From Xiphophorus maculatus (taxonomy: Eukaryota > Chordata > Actinopteri > Cyprinodontiformes > Poeciliidae), in NCBI RefSeq assembly GCF_002775205.1, contig NC_036456.1:10505463-10569462 (forward strand): a DNA stretch of 64,000 nucleotides, given 5' to 3'. Every line of letters begins with the position of its first letter. Position 1 is the stretch's first letter. Made by a program: the position numbers and the translations under genes. Positions 12,248-23,403 of this stretch are shown in pieces. The notes under the pieces were generated by a model. It was not told the origin of the DNA. It was given only the letters and a program-made list of their open reading frames with translations, and made no database searches.

Positions 12248-14646
12248 CGTCTGTCTTCAGTGGCCCGGCGCAGCACAGTGTTGGATGTCCCCTCTGGGCA
12301 CACATACCTGAGCAGAAAAACAGGCTGCAGCACCCCGCCCCTGCACACGCCAAGGCTGCGTTAAACACACACACACAAACTCTAACTGCATTGCTGTGGC
12401 CTAAAGTCACTCGAGGTGGGCGAAACACACCCTGCCACAGGAAAAAAAAAACCACACAGACAGAGGAAGGCTGAGTCTTAATCTTGTGTGACTCAGTAAT
12501 GGCCAGAGCTGTCTTTATATGGAAGCATGTAATTTGTGTTACAGAGGAATGTTTTGTCACATAAAAGCTGTGAGGATTCGGCGCAGTGGAAACGCAGACG
12601 CCGCGGTGAATTTGCTACACCTGCCTCATCTTTAAAGTCACACAAAAGCTTGAAAAATCACTCATGTGCTACTTTGACTTTGTTTTTGTGTTTCATTTCC
12701 TCCCCCTATTTTTTTTTTTACATATTTGACTTCATCTCCATTTGTCTGGAGTCGTTTTCTGAAGCCCGATCGCTTCTTTTCTTTCCTTGCGCTCGATGCG
12801 CTCTGACCCTGCAAGTCTCTGCAGGTTTCTGCGGCACCATCCAGCGAGCCAATATGCTGATTCAGCTATTAATCTGTCCATCTCTCCATGCAACCCCTTC
12901 ATTTAGAGGGAAACCTGTGATCCGACACCAGACGGCAGTAATAACACGGCAAAGGCAGACGCTGGATGACCCAACACACGATTCTGGGAACAGTGGCTAA
13001 AACTGGGGCTGTGGTTTGACTAGAGTTGCACCGATCTGAGATTTCCTGGCCAATGCAGACCGCCAATTTTTTCTTTCAGGCCTGAGATCCCAACTTTCAC
13101 TTTTTTTCTGAAGGAAGATTTTTTTTTCTGGTGTTTTGAATGCACCAGGAAAAAAAACACAAACAAAAAAAAGATACCGATACCGATGTTAGTGCCGATA
13201 TATCGTGCATCTCCAGTTAACAACACTGAAATATCGTCATGTCTCATCCTACTAAGTACCTCAAAACTTGAGCTGAAAAATATGCTCACCAAAGAACTCC
13301 TGCCGGTTCTCCGCCGTCTCTCTTCCAGCTGCACCGGAGTCTTCCTGAGGTCGGACCGGCCCGGTGGCTGATGCCGTCCCCAGTGAGGGTAGAGGCTGAT
13401 CCTTCAGCCTCAGGCCTTCCAGCAGCCCTCCTCCTTCTCGGGCAGCATCCCTCAGGAGAAGCCGGGTCAGCTCCTCCTGGTAGCGGGTTCCGGGCAGGTC
13501 CGAGTACCGGGCCGCCTCTTTCCCTCTCGCCCCCTGCTTGTCCTCCCACCAATCGTGGCCTCCCTGGTAGCAGGCCGCCGCCGGGCTTCCCACCGCAGGT
13601 GGGTAGGAGTGGCGGCTGTCGTATGGCCCAGGGCGGCCCCCTCCCTCCAGGTACTGAGTCCAGGCCTCTGCGGCGGTGACCCCGGCTCTGCCTGGAGCCC
13701 CGTACCCCGCCGCAAAACCTCCAGCCTGCATGGGCTGCTGCTGGACGGAAACAGAGTAGCGGGTGTCGTAGCCCAAGCTGATGCCGCTGGTTCTGTTGCT
13801 GCTGCAGCGGCTCCCTATGGGGCTGCCCCCGCCCCCGCCGCTGGCCGTGCTGGAGGCGAAGCTGGACCTGGGGCTGACCAGCACCGACTCCTGCAGGCTG
13901 AACGACGAACACGGGCTCAGGGTGGGACCGGGCGGGTAAAACAAACCCATGTTCCCCCCTCCAGGTATATCAGAGGGGCGATGGGGCGGATGGGACAGGG
14001 AAGCGGGTCTGGGGTTGTCCAACACTTCACCCCCGGTGCTGAGGCGCTTGTACAGCAGGGCCTCTTGCAGGGAGAAGCGCTTGTGCCTCTCGGGTTCAGA
14101 GTTGTAGCCCTGCTCGGCCGACCCCCCTCTGGGAGCGGACCCATATCCTTGAGCAGCAGGGTACAGCAGCGGGACGGAGTGGGGCGGCGGCTGGGACAGG
14201 AGCTGCTGCCGCCTGACCAGCTGCTGGAGCTCCAGCGAGTAGCGCCGCTGGTTGAGAGAGGCCTTGGAGCCCAGCGCCCCCACGGGGTCAGCATCAGGGC
14301 TCAGGCCCAGGTGGGCCTCCACTCTGTCCGTCAGGTAGCAGGAGGCTCGCTGCTGGGAGGAGGGCCGCCTCAGTTGTGCCAAGGTGGAGGGATGCAGCGG
14401 CTGCTCCCCATCGGCGCCCAGCGTGGAGGAAGACGGTGTCGCCGGGACTCCCGCGTCGCTGGTGGTGGAGAACTGGGCGGGCCTGGAGGGCGAGGCGGCC
14501 GCGGAGCTGGGAGCAGACGCTCCAGAGATGTTGGTGTTGCTGTTGTTGTTGGCGGAGTCGTGTTTCTTCTTGGAGCTATTGAACTTCACGCTGCCCGCGT
14601 CGGTGAGCTTCAGCTTCCCCAGCAGCTTGCTTATAGGCCGGTCCAT
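6606..14646 (-). CDS. ajuba: LIM domain protein Ajuba
   Basis: Eight coding exons in frame on the minus strand: 14646-13290, 9752-9651, 9549-9482, 9399-9337, 8183-8053, 7835-7784, 6957-6889 and 6737-6606 (stop TGA), for 657 residues. The start [14 protein letters not shown] is the first ATG after an acceptor at 14684-14689. Residues 1-452 form the low-complexity Pro/Ser/Gly preLIM region, with stretches diagnostic for Ajuba: [24 protein letters not shown] and [12 protein letters not shown]. Three C-terminal LIM domains follow: LIM1 from [11 protein letters not shown] (about 454-512), LIM2 from [10 protein letters not shown] (about 519-575) and LIM3 from [11 protein letters not shown] (about 579-640). 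In known biology Ajuba shuttles between cell junctions and nucleus, restrains LATS kinases in Hippo signalling, supports Aurora A activation and acts as a SNAI corepressor. Related LIMD1 and WTIP share the LIM trio; the preLIM motifs and the acin1 neighbour favour Ajuba. The last residues after LIM3 differ from those I recall for mammals. Confidence 0.95.
8245..8338 (+). repeat. 3' tail fragment of a tRNA-derived SINE-type repeat
   Basis: Within ajuba intron 5, a fragment runs from ACCCCGCCTCTCGCCCGAAG through TAGGGACGAGGGTGTA to a (GGAT)n tail. The same AGGGAC-AGGGTGTA-ATGGATGG ending is seen in the fuller copy at 17294-17446. Confidence 0.65.
9775..9794. repeat. (CA)n microsatellite next to ajuba LIM exon
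   Basis: About ten CA units lie 23 bases upstream (gene sense) of the first LIM exon; a second (CA)n run is at 9872-9892. Both are in ajuba intron 2. Confidence 0.85.
10474..10832. mobile_element. MITE with long terminal inverted repeats (CACTGCAAAAAC ends)
   Basis: A 359-bp non-coding element starts CACTGCAAAAACCCAAAATC and ends in the inverted form (GTTTTTACAGTG). Further in, AGTATTTTTGGTCTAG, AAATATCTTAG and CTTGAAATAAGAC reappear inverted near the right end, as do AACTTTTCAGCAAGATGTAG words, so the arms exceed 100 bp. It is flanked by TA on both sides, consistent with a TA target duplication. It sits in ajuba intron 2. The type is common in teleosts; the superfamily is inferred only from the TA flanks. 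Confidence 0.8.
11470..12060 (+). mobile_element. Degraded Tc1-like transposon copy
   Basis: In ajuba intron 2, successive pieces match the layout of a common teleost Tc1-like repeat: a head (GGTATTTATACTCCATTTTG), a middle (GTAGTGGCAGCATCATGCTC), then GGCCTAGTCAAAGTCC, and a tail (CTGGTAGAGACTTTTAGCTG and CCACACTTTTCAG). The frame is broken throughout, so no transposase can be made. An inverted piece of the same family is at 40961-41170. Confidence 0.6.
12214..12240. repeat. (GT)n microsatellite
   Basis: About 13 uninterrupted GT units followed by GAGAGAG, in ajuba intron 2. Confidence 0.9.
13020..13216. mobile_element. Short MITE with GTTGCACCGAT / ATCGTGCATCTC ends
   Basis: About 200 bp begin TAGAGTTGCACCGAT and end CGATATATCGTGCATCTCCA, imperfect terminal inverted repeats. 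Internal GATACCGATACCGAT matches the well-known fish element type with GATGCACCGATC ends (hAT-like in general knowledge). It lies only about 75 bp from the splice donor of the large ajuba preLIM exon. Confidence 0.6.
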
Positions 14647-15649
14647 GATGGGAGCCTCCAGAGTTACAGTGTCTTCCTTTATGCTACAGAGCAATAACTC
14701 AGATACAGTGTGAGGGAGATGTACAGCAGAACAAAAGATGCCCTAATAGGGCTACACTTGAAATGATTTGAATCAAACTCTAAAAAGATGGGTTTAAAAA
14801 AAAAAAAAAAAAAGAAATATTCTTGAAATCACAAGGACAACTTCAATACACGAAATAAATATAAAGCTGATAAATAAAAAAAAATTAATAATTTCTTAAG
14901 ACATTTCAAGAGTTTAACATGATTTAAGTCCACGTGTGGAAAACCCACAGACACAGGTAGGCTCCGTGGACATGAAACACAAAGAATTCAAGCCAGTCCA
15001 GCCAGGAAATAAGACAAACATGGACACTTCGTTGTGACCTATGGAGGGCTTCCTTTGTCGACCCTCCACATCTGTAAGACTTCCGACTCTCTGAAATCCA
15101 CTCCAGCAAAGTCTTCCCAGTGTCCACCTTCTTTCTCTTCTCTTTGAAAACACAAAGCGGGGAGGTTCAGCAGGATGCGGACCGTCGCCTCTTCATGTGG
15201 GTCCAGTGTAGACGAGAAAATAAACCCGTTTGTGCTCAGATAGTCGACTCGGCCGACGTCTGCCGTTCATCTCATGTGCTCACAGTAACATTACATTGGC
15301 TTTAAAGAGAGGGGAACAGAAAAGATACACACGGGACGCTGGCTGGACTCCGTCCGTACGTCCGTCCATCCGCTCGGCTCGGCTCCGATTCGGCTGGTTT
15401 AATCATTCCCGATTCAAAGGGAGAGAAGAAGAAGAAGAAAAGGGATCCAGTTCGGGACTCGGTGTTGGTAGCAGAGAAGTTTGGGCAGAGAAACAGGAAC
15501 GATTTGAACCGGCGCTCCGTTACTCCCAGCCTCGCAGCAGACCGGTGCTGAGCTAAAACGAGTCGGTCCAGATAAATAAAATCCCTCCCCGTGAGCACCG
15601 CGTAGTCCAACAACTTTGTCTCTTTCTTTCCCCTCAAATAATAACTTAC

Positions 15650-15790
15650 CTCCCCCTCCTTTTTGCACTTAGTTTTTGCTAGCCGCAACACAGAGAGGTA
15701 TTTCCGGTTACAGCTTTTCAAAGTAAACACCCTTTGAACGGCATTTAGCTTGAAACACTTGAAAGCGCGGGGAAACGAGTTAAACTCCAT
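15650..15790 (-). other. Probable 5' non-coding exon and promoter side of ajuba
   Basis: On the minus strand a consensus donor (GGGGGAG then GTAAGT, donor bases 15649-15644) ends a candidate exon upstream of the coding exon, whose acceptor (CTGTAG) is at 14689-14684. The intron between, 14690-15644, has no recognised repeat. The transcription start is not visible; an upper limit near 15.8 kb is a guess. A TCCGTACGTCCGTCCATCCG-type simple stretch lies at 15349-15372. Confidence 0.4.
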
Positions 15791-16583
15791 TTAACTTTGC
15801 ATGTAAAATAGTGTCAAATCATTATTACGCCAAAAATACAGACAATATCTCAGGTCCTATGTTTTTGTTTCAACTTTCCCCCAGCGTGATTGATTTTATT
15901 GTGAAGCAATGATCTCAAAATGCCGTTATGTTGTTTCGTGCAAATTGACGCGCATTGTTCTTTTATCAGCGGCGGCTCGTTCTCCCCCCCAGCACGCCGG
16001 AACACCTTTTTACGGAGCCCAACAAGTGCCGGGATGAAATAAAAACACAGAGAAGAAAGAAATATGGCAAGTCACTTCAAATTGTGAACAGGAAGTAAAA
16101 AAAAAAAAAAAAACTCGCTCCAATGGCTCTCATTGTTTTAATAATATTCCCCATGTCAGTAAATATTTAAGTGTTTTACCACAATGATGAGCTGAGATTT
16201 GTTTTCAATTTTAAAGCAGGTCATTTAAGAGTTATAGAGGATTTTTGTTTTACACATGGTGTTGTGATATCTTCTATTTTATCATTGCCATACCACCATA
16301 GCTATTACACATCTATGTGTTGAGTTTACAGAAGTAATGGGCCGCCCCGAGATAATTTGTTTCTCTTTCTTTGCACAGTGACACTTATTAGGCTCCGCAT
16401 ACTCAAAACTTTACATCTGTGCTTCTTCAATCACTCCCAAAACTTTCTAGAGAATGTGAATAGGTGAAGCTGATTGAGTTATTAATTGTTTAGCATATAA
16501 AACAAGGTACTTTCTCTAGTCTGTGCCATTTTAAATGAGCTTCAATGGCCCATGTCTCTCCCCTGATAGAGGTCTAGAGAAGG

Positions 16584-16620
16584 TGGAAGTAATGAGACAC
16601 TGCGCCTCTCATTACTTCCA
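16584..16620. other. Perfect 14-bp inverted repeat (hairpin)
   Basis: TGGAAGTAATGAGA, a nine-base spacer (CACTGCGCC), then the exact reverse complement TCTCATTACTTCCA. The stem is too short for a typical microRNA precursor. It lies in repeat-poor DNA upstream of ajuba. Confidence 0.85.
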
Positions 16621-17293
16621 AACTAATCTTTAAAGTCAATATGATGAGTTGTTCATTTGTTGAAATTATATATAAACTGTCTCTTACTTATACTTGGTGT
16701 AGCTGAGCTACAAACTTGTGGCTGGAATAGAGAGAAAAGGGAAAATCTGTGCTAAAAATAAAGGAATCACCGTTAGCTAAAAGTGGAAAGAAAAAAGAAA
16801 CCATTGTATTTTTCAAACTGTCCTTTAATTTGATAGAAAATTCTCTTTTTTTTAACTGATTCATCTTTGTAAATAACTTGAGAAGAGGTATCCTAGTAGG
16901 TTTACTGGTTGTATGTTCATCTTTGTTTATCTTGGCTTTGCATTTGGAAAACAAGCAGCCATCCGAGAGCTCATTGCTTCACGGCTAATGCTATGATTGT
17001 GATTCATCTCAGGATATGTGGCCTATTGACTCATTTCAAAGTACAAAATAACTGCCAAGCCAGACCACCATAAAAAAACATTGGGGCTTTGTTTACCTCA
17101 TGGAACTATTTTCTGCTGTCTTGGTTATGGGTTCAGCGATTAACTGTAATATAAGAAACTTATGTTTTAAACAATTAGATCCCTTGCTTTGACATTCGTT
17201 GGTTTTCTCTAAACAACTCTACTTGAAGGAAAAAGCTTTTCCATCCACTGATGCAGACATTTTCTTAAATTTAACATTTATTGATTGTTAACA

Positions 17294-17446
17294 GGGCTGC
17301 ACAGTGGTGCAGTTGGTAGCACTGTTGCCTGTTGCCTTGGAGCAATAAGGTCCTGGGTTCGATTCCCGGCCTGGGATCAGCCCTCCCAACCCCTCTAAGG
17401 GACAAGGGTGTACAGAAAATGGATGGATGGGTGGATGGATGGATGT
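17294..17446 (+). repeat. tRNA-derived SINE
   Basis: The element starts GGCTGCACAGTGGTGCAG, has a good RNA polymerase III B box (GGTTCGATTCC, 17356-17366), and ends with AGGGACAAGGGTGTACAGAA and a GGATGGATGG tail. Partial relatives in this window are at 8245-8338, 38190-38285 (reverse) and 44842-44985. Imperfect flanking repeats (TTGTTAA and ATGTTAA) may be a target duplication. Confidence 0.8.
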
Positions 17447-18060
17447 TAATGTTAAAAGGAACCTTAAGGTACTTTTTGATAAAGGTCTCCAAACAGAATG
17501 AAGGTCACATATAGCCTTCTGGGAACCTCTAAGCAGCAACAGTTCCCAGAAGGTCAAATTTGGAGGAAATGTACAAACTATCTTCTTTTAGGGAACATCT
17601 AAGGAAGTTTTTCCTCAAGGTTATCTAAAGGTTCCTTTTGGGAAGTTGCAAAGCATTGAGATGGTTGCCTTGTCAATGCTAAACCTAAATTTCAAGGAGA
17701 CTTTGAGAAAAAGTTATTTGAAGGTCCTTACATTTTGAAAGTTGCAAACAACCTTCTGAAGACATTCAATCGCCATTGTACTAAGCTAACGTCCAAAGAA
17801 GTTTCAGAAAATATTCCCGACATGTTCCTCTAAGGTTGCAATATTAGAGTTGTAGTAAACATTGAAGGGATCTTTGGAAAAATTATCTGTCAGTATTGAA
17901 AATAAGCTTTGGAGAACTCCAAGGGAATATCCTATGAAGGTTTTCTAAAAGTTAGAAAAAGTTCTATATTTTAGATATCATACAGGAAATATTCTCTAAT
18001 TGTTAACCCTCCATTGGAAGTTCCCTGAGAGTTATACACTTTGCAATCTTTATGTTTTTT
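17447..18060. repeat. Degenerate tandem repeat with GGTTCC / GGAACNTCTAAGG units
   Basis: Words of the type GGAACCTCTAAG, GGAACATCTAAGGAAG, AAAGGTTCCTTTTGGGAAG and TTCCTCTAAGGTTGCAA recur at about 30-70 base spacing. Units are too diverged for a clean period by eye. It directly follows the SINE. Confidence 0.5.
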
Positions 18061-18479
18061 TTTTAAATAAAGATTGGGGCTGGTGGATTGAACTGTTTGT
18101 GGATGTTCCCTGAATGTTCCGGTAAAGTTTCTTGTTGAGAAGTTACTTATTTACATTTCACTTAATTTCTTAAATTGTTGTTAAACATGGCACACTGTCA
18201 CTTTACACTACATTGTTGTGAGTATTTCCAATTCTTCATCTAATAAACAAAATACACAATATATTTATTCTAAGTTGTTTATTATACAAGTCATGTGGGT
18301 TTTTACTTCAAGTTTAGAGCAACCATGGTAGACATTTCAATTGAAATAGTCTTAAACCTGTAATAAATGTAAAAAACAAAAAAACAAACTAAATAAAAAA
18401 CACAGGTTCAAAATGTAACTCTTCCTGTTTAGCTTATTAATTTAAAAAGACACGCGATTTGAATGTGATTCCCCAGAGA

Positions 18480-18960
18480 CATGGCGTTGTTTAGGCAACG
18501 GGACTACTTTATAAGACCAGGCTGTGGAATGCGCGCAGGGACACAGCGGGGCGTGATGGGGCTGGTGGATTTTTGCGGCGTGTCTGAGTTCTCCAAGGAC
18601 GATTCAGAGTAAACATCCCGCCACTGTGTGAGGGCCACCCGGCATTAGTCAGGCCCGATTCCGGCCGTTTGGTGGCAGTTAGCGGACACACCATAACTCA
18701 GCGAGGGCCGATAAAGTGAAACCGTGTCCGGCCTGGCGTGTTTGAATAGACCCGTTGGCTCCCCGTGTCCCCGGAGCCCCCCTCCAGAACGGGCCTGCGG
18801 TTCACCGGGGAGGCAGCGGCAGCCTCTGCCGGCTTAGGCGTTCCTCCCCGGGCTGCGAGTGGGAACTTGTCTGAAAAGCTAACAGAGAAATTCTTCAGGG
18901 CTTAGTCCCGGAGCTGCTCATTCAAAAACAGCGCTTTGAAGAGCTTCGGGAGCGACAGAC
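18480..18960. other. GC-rich, CpG-containing island without a gene
   Basis: In AT-rich surroundings this 480-bp stretch is clearly GC-rich with many CpG dinucleotides, and has no long reading frame or recognised repeat. Near its left edge GTTGTTTAGGCAAC (18486-18499) resembles an imperfect RFX X-box. It could be a distal CpG island, an enhancer or the promoter of an unseen transcript. Confidence 0.45.
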
Positions 18961-20839
18961 CTCTGTCAGTTATTGTCCCAGCACAATTCACTCAGGAACG
19001 TAATATTTGCAGATGAAGTACAGCTTCTTCCACCTGCCAGTAGTTCTCTAATTATCTTCAAAGGGTGGTTATGCACGCACAATTTAACCACACACCCTTT
19101 CATAATCAAAGTTACCAGTAGGAATGTTGGGGGTTTTGAACGAGGCATTCATATTGCAGATTGTCAATCAAAAAGAAAACTTGCCATTTTAATAACTTCC
19201 ACATGCATTTAAACTCCAAACAAAGTACCAAAAGAACCACAGCCTCTTTAAATCAGACTAAACTTTTAATGTTTTAGCTCAGTCAGGACTGCCTAAATTA
19301 TTTCTATTTGTCTTGAACCTTTCTATGGGACATAGTTTCTGAGGCCACTCCAAAATATTAGGCTTTCAATCCCAAGCCAAATGGGAGTTAATTTTGCAGT
19401 ATGTTTAGGGTTATTGTCCATTTAAAAAAAAAACATTTCGGACTCAGCTTTCACTTCTCGACTGATGTTTCAATATGTTCACAAGTATAAATGTCAATGA
19501 CATCCATAAGGTCAGCAAACGTACTGCAATAACATGCAAGGAACAGATATCAGATTTTTCCCCCAGTAATTTCTCCAACTTTTGTCTAAGAAAATGCAGC
19601 GTGTGTTTAATGTTAACGGCTGTAGTAAAATAGGTGGATTTGCTTGTTAAACGCAGGTACATTCATAGCTGATTTACTGATAAGAAAATAACCATAGACG
19701 TGGCACACACCATGTTCAGAGTTACTGGTTCTACATTGTATTAATGAGACGACTGACATGTTTGAGGCAGATGCCAGATCTGGTTTAACTGTGATTGTCA
19801 GATTGTGACCACAGACAGTGTTGAATCATATAGGTCTACATATATGATTCATATATATATGAATCATCTACATAGGTCTACATGTGATAAAAAACACACA
19901 GTTGTTGTGTTTTCTGTTATTAAAAAAAACACCCAGGCGTCAGAATAGCAGCGTTTTCTTCGTGTGTCTTTAAGTTCAGTCTTCTCAGAAGAACATTTGA
20001 TCTACATTTGAAAAAAGTAGGACGTTCATCTAAGGTTGTGGACAAAAGTTTGAATGTTCACTTCATCAACACGAACACGACATCGAGTTTGGCCATTTGG
20101 TGATGTATTGGAGCTGTTATTTTCGTCTTTCAGTGGGATGAATATACAACCTATGGCTTGAAGGAATTTGTATTTGAGTATGTTTGAATTTAATTTATTG
20201 TTTTTATGTAAATTTCCCTTAGTGAGAAGCAGAGAAACCATGCAGAATTGGCTTTGAAACAGATAAAACAGACTACTATTATTCTTATTCAATATTCTCA
20301 ATGCACAGTTTGAATTTGTGTGCAGATGCAAACTTTTGCACACAATTCTAGTTTTTAAAAACAATCGTTGAAGTTCCTTGTTGTGTAAAAAAATGGTTCA
20401 AATGCTAAATTGTGGGCCAATAATTATTAAAGAAATCCATGCCCAGGATGAGTGTACGTGAACCTCTGTTTCTCAACATAGGTATATGAAAGATGTAATT
20501 ATATTTACAGGGTACGATTTTGGAATGAGACCAAATATTGTAGATACTAAAAGAATGCAAAGAGTAAAAACAATAAATCAGTAAAGAAAAACAACAAGAA
20601 TGAGATTATTTTGGGGTAAAATTATGTCATGAAATTGTTTGATTTGACTGAAAATGTGTTCAAACTAAGAACATAAGTCAGGCAGGAACCGAAGACAAAT
20701 TATGTAAACAGTAACAAAAGGACAATACAGATATTGATACAACCGATTTATTTTTCTCCGTTTTGATGACGTGAAATTGACAAATAGGACAAGAGCGAGT
20801 CTTTAGCAACCTCTGCTGGTCGGTACTGAGTAGTACAGG

Positions 20840-20854
20840 CAACATGGCGGCGCC
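20840..20854 (+). promoter_or_regulatory. YY1-type site over the mrpl52 start codon
   Basis: CAACATGGCGGCGCC spans the ATG at 20844-20846. AANATGGCGGC is the known YY1 motif found over start codons of many housekeeping and mitochondrial genes, including ribosomal proteins. Confidence 0.6.
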
Positions 20855-23373
20855 CATCAGGACTTTGTGCTGTTCAGGTGAGACAGAGGTTGAACTTTAA
20901 GTCTCTCGTATCCACTGTCAGCCCAATATTGAAAGAAGAGTTTTGTAACCGTAAACAGTTTTGCTTATCGCTCGTTTCTTTTTCTACTATTATCTACCAA
21001 CAGTGCTGGTTAACTGCAAATGCTAACGTCGGTGCTAACCGTTTGACAGCAAGCTTCTGCTGATTTGTGTTTTAAAAAAAAAACAGTTTGTAAATGGTTT
21101 TAATTTGGTGATTCTGGTTTCTTCTTGTTCTTTTCGAAGCCCTGAAACTTTCAGGAAGACACTTCAGCTCCACATGTGGAGTACAAGCTGGACAAAAATG
21201 GAGGCTAGAGTAAGTTGTGCAGCCTCTGCCAAACTTCATTGAAATTTCCCTCATTTTTAAAGAGGACATGTTCAGATCTTCACCAACATTTAACAATGTC
21301 TTTCTTTACCCAGTTCACTACATTTACCGACAGGTTTAACAAAATTCGGCCACAAAACTGCTTTGTAATATCGTTTTGAAACTCGTTTAAAACACCACTT
21401 GATAGGTACACAAAATATCTAGATTAGGTACGAATTTTTCTGTGCTGGCTTTAGTCTGAAAACCTAATGTTAGTCTGTTGACACCTGTGGATTCAGTCTC
21501 ATCACCAATTTAGTTTCTTTGCAATAATATTTAAGACATTTTCTGTACCTAGGATTAGTTGTGTTTAGTTATTTGTGTGCTTGTGCTTGCAGACACGGTC
21601 TGGCCAGAAGTGGGACAGAATACGGACCCATGACAGATCTGCCTGACTGGTCTTTTGAAGGTACTTTATTATCACTGTTTTGTTGTGCTAAACGGAGCTG
21701 AACGCATCACTGTGTGTCAAATGAAAGCTGCTTCCTTTGCTACTGTGCACATCTGCAATTTTGGGCTCTGAACCAAAATTACACTTTTGTGGGATCGAGA
21801 AAGAACTGGAACGAAGAACAAGCGGTGATTTATGTATATTGGAAGTCAGCAATTTCAATACACATAAATCATTGTTTAGTGTTTTAAAATGAATTAATAT
21901 TAATTTTACTGTAAGCTAATGTTGTTATTAAACATTTCAAGTAGCAGTCACTCAGCCACAGCTATGCAAGTAAAGGGAATTATTGGATTTCCAAAGCCTT
22001 GGAAAAGTGTTCATGCTTTTGTCCTGTTACAATTGCAAACTTCAATATTCAGCTCTGGAAAAAAATGAAGAGCCCACTGCACTGAACTCCATTGAAAACC
22101 TCCTGATTATTCCACCTCATATTGATCTCTGAACTCTTCCTGAGTTAAAACTTTAGTTTTGTTGTTTCTAAATGAATATCAACTTGTTTTCTTTGCATTA
22201 TTTGAGGTCTGAAAGCACTGCATGTTTTTCGTTGTTTTGACCATTTCTCATTTTCTGCAAATAAATACAAAATCTTTGCTTGTAATATCAGAAACATGCT
22301 GTCAATAGTTCATAGAATAAAAGAACAACATTTATTTTACTCAAACATAAACCTATAAAGAGTAAAATCAGAGAAACTGATCCTTTAAAGTGGTCTTTTA
22401 ATTTTTTTTCCAGAGCTGTATCTTATTGGAGTTTTATGCAGCAGAGCAGAAGTTAGGTCTTATTTAATTTTTTTCCGGATACAATCTGTGAACTGTTTTC
22501 GTGTTCACTTCCCTGAGTCAGTACTTTTATAGAACTGCTTTCTGCTGCAGTTATGGCTGCCAGGCTTTTCTCTACCAGCTTGTATGTCTAGAGTCTGACT
22601 TTTTAGAGCAATTTCTCCACGCAAAAAAAAAAAAAGCTTTGCCTCAGTCAGGACAGACTGAGAACATCGGTAAACATCAATTTCTCAGCTCAGATATTAT
22701 CACATATTCTCAATTCCATTTCAACACATAAAGAGTTTTTTACAAACCAATTCATTCTAGTTCTGACCGTATCAGGACATTGTGAGGTGAGCCTAAGTAC
22801 CAGTCTAAAGTTTTTTTTCCCAATCTCCTAAAGGTTTTGTCTTGATTTAGTTCTATTCGACTTCTAATTAACTCTGACCAGCTTCACTGTCCCTCCTGAA
22901 GAAAAGCATCCGTCCTGCATGATGCTTCGCCGTGAACGGATGACGTGCCGTTCTAGTTTCTGCCCCTTTTCCAATATGTTCTTCTTGTATCTCCTTCTTG
23001 ACTGACGTGTGACAAGCCGGCTTCACTTTGGTCTGTTTCCCATTTGTGCTCAACTTGATCATTCTGCTGACAGACGGACGTCCGGCACCTCCTCTGAAAG
23101 GCCAGATTAGGAGAAGACAAGAGAAAGAAACATTAGCTGTGAGCATCACTATTAAAGTTTCTCTTACTTGCTGCTGTTTAATTTGACCTTCGCACTCATC
23201 GGTTCTGCGCCGTCTCTCCTCAGAGGCGCATCGTGATGCTGAACTCGGAGGTGGATCATGGAGTAGAAGCCTGGAACAAGAAGCAGGAGGAGGCCAGACG
23301 AACGGAGGAGCACAGAAAGTCTCTTTTACTCAAACCCAAAGGAAAGCTGTTGATGAAGAAATCCAAGAGTTAG
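20844..23373 (+). CDS. mrpl52: Mitochondrial large ribosomal subunit protein mL52
   Basis: Five exons in frame: 20844-20877, 21140-21209, 21593-21660, 23074-23138 and 23224-23373 (TAG), for 128 residues, close to the human length of about 123. The start [15 protein letters not shown] gives an N-terminus rich in Arg, Ser and Ala without acids, as expected for a mitochondrial targeting sequence. Conserved stretches are [36 protein letters not shown] and the C-terminal helix around [11 protein letters not shown] ending in KKSKS. The role known for the family is a structural component of the 39S mitoribosomal subunit. The fourth exon (65 nt) is easily missed; its phase (1 in, 0 out) fits both neighbours. 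Intron 3 (21661-23073) contains a MITE. The next gene, mmp14, converges on it. Confidence 0.95.
22050..22418 (+). mobile_element. MITE with CAGCTCTGG terminal inverted repeats (copy 1)
   Basis: A 369-bp element starts CAGCTCTGGAAAAAAATGA and ends TTTTTTTCCAGAGCTG, followed by TA. The inverted ends extend to about 28 bp with few mismatches. It sits in mrpl52 intron 3. Sequence just before it (about 22000-22049, TGGAAAAGTGTTCATGC on to ACTTCAATATT) looks like the head of a Tc1-like element, so the MITE may have landed in an older transposon. A second, inverted copy is at 31131-31458. Confidence 0.8.
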
Positions 23374-23397
23374 AAGCCGATTGTTCAATATTCTTTA

Positions 23398-23403
23398 AAT
23401 AAA
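23398..23403 (+). promoter_or_regulatory. Poly(A) signal of mrpl52
   Basis: AATAAA lies 25 bases after the stop codon, giving a very short 3' UTR, which is usual for ribosomal protein genes. Confidence 0.75.

Larger units (their letters stand above)
15800..20830. other. Intergenic region between ajuba and mrpl52
   Basis: Five kilobases lie between the ajuba 5' end and the mrpl52 start, which point away from each other. No gene is seen. It holds a perfect hairpin (16584-16620), a SINE (17294-17446), a degenerate tandem repeat (about 17450-18060), a GC-rich island (18480-18960) and a 22-bp AT palindrome (19845-19866, TGATTC-(AT)5-GAATCA). The part from 16.1 to 17.2 kb is free of recognised repeats and may hold regulatory sequence. 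Confidence 0.5.

Noticed and set aside
13555-14697. 380-residue open frame on the plus strand
   Set aside because: It is the antisense of the GC-rich ajuba preLIM exon, whose minus-strand frame carries clear Ajuba motifs; the plus frame is low-complexity Gly/Ala/Arg with no homology.
17294-17366. Possible tRNA gene (B box and tRNA-like head)
   Set aside because: The following SINE body and GGATGG tail, and related fragments elsewhere in the window, show it is a tRNA-derived SINE rather than a functional tRNA.
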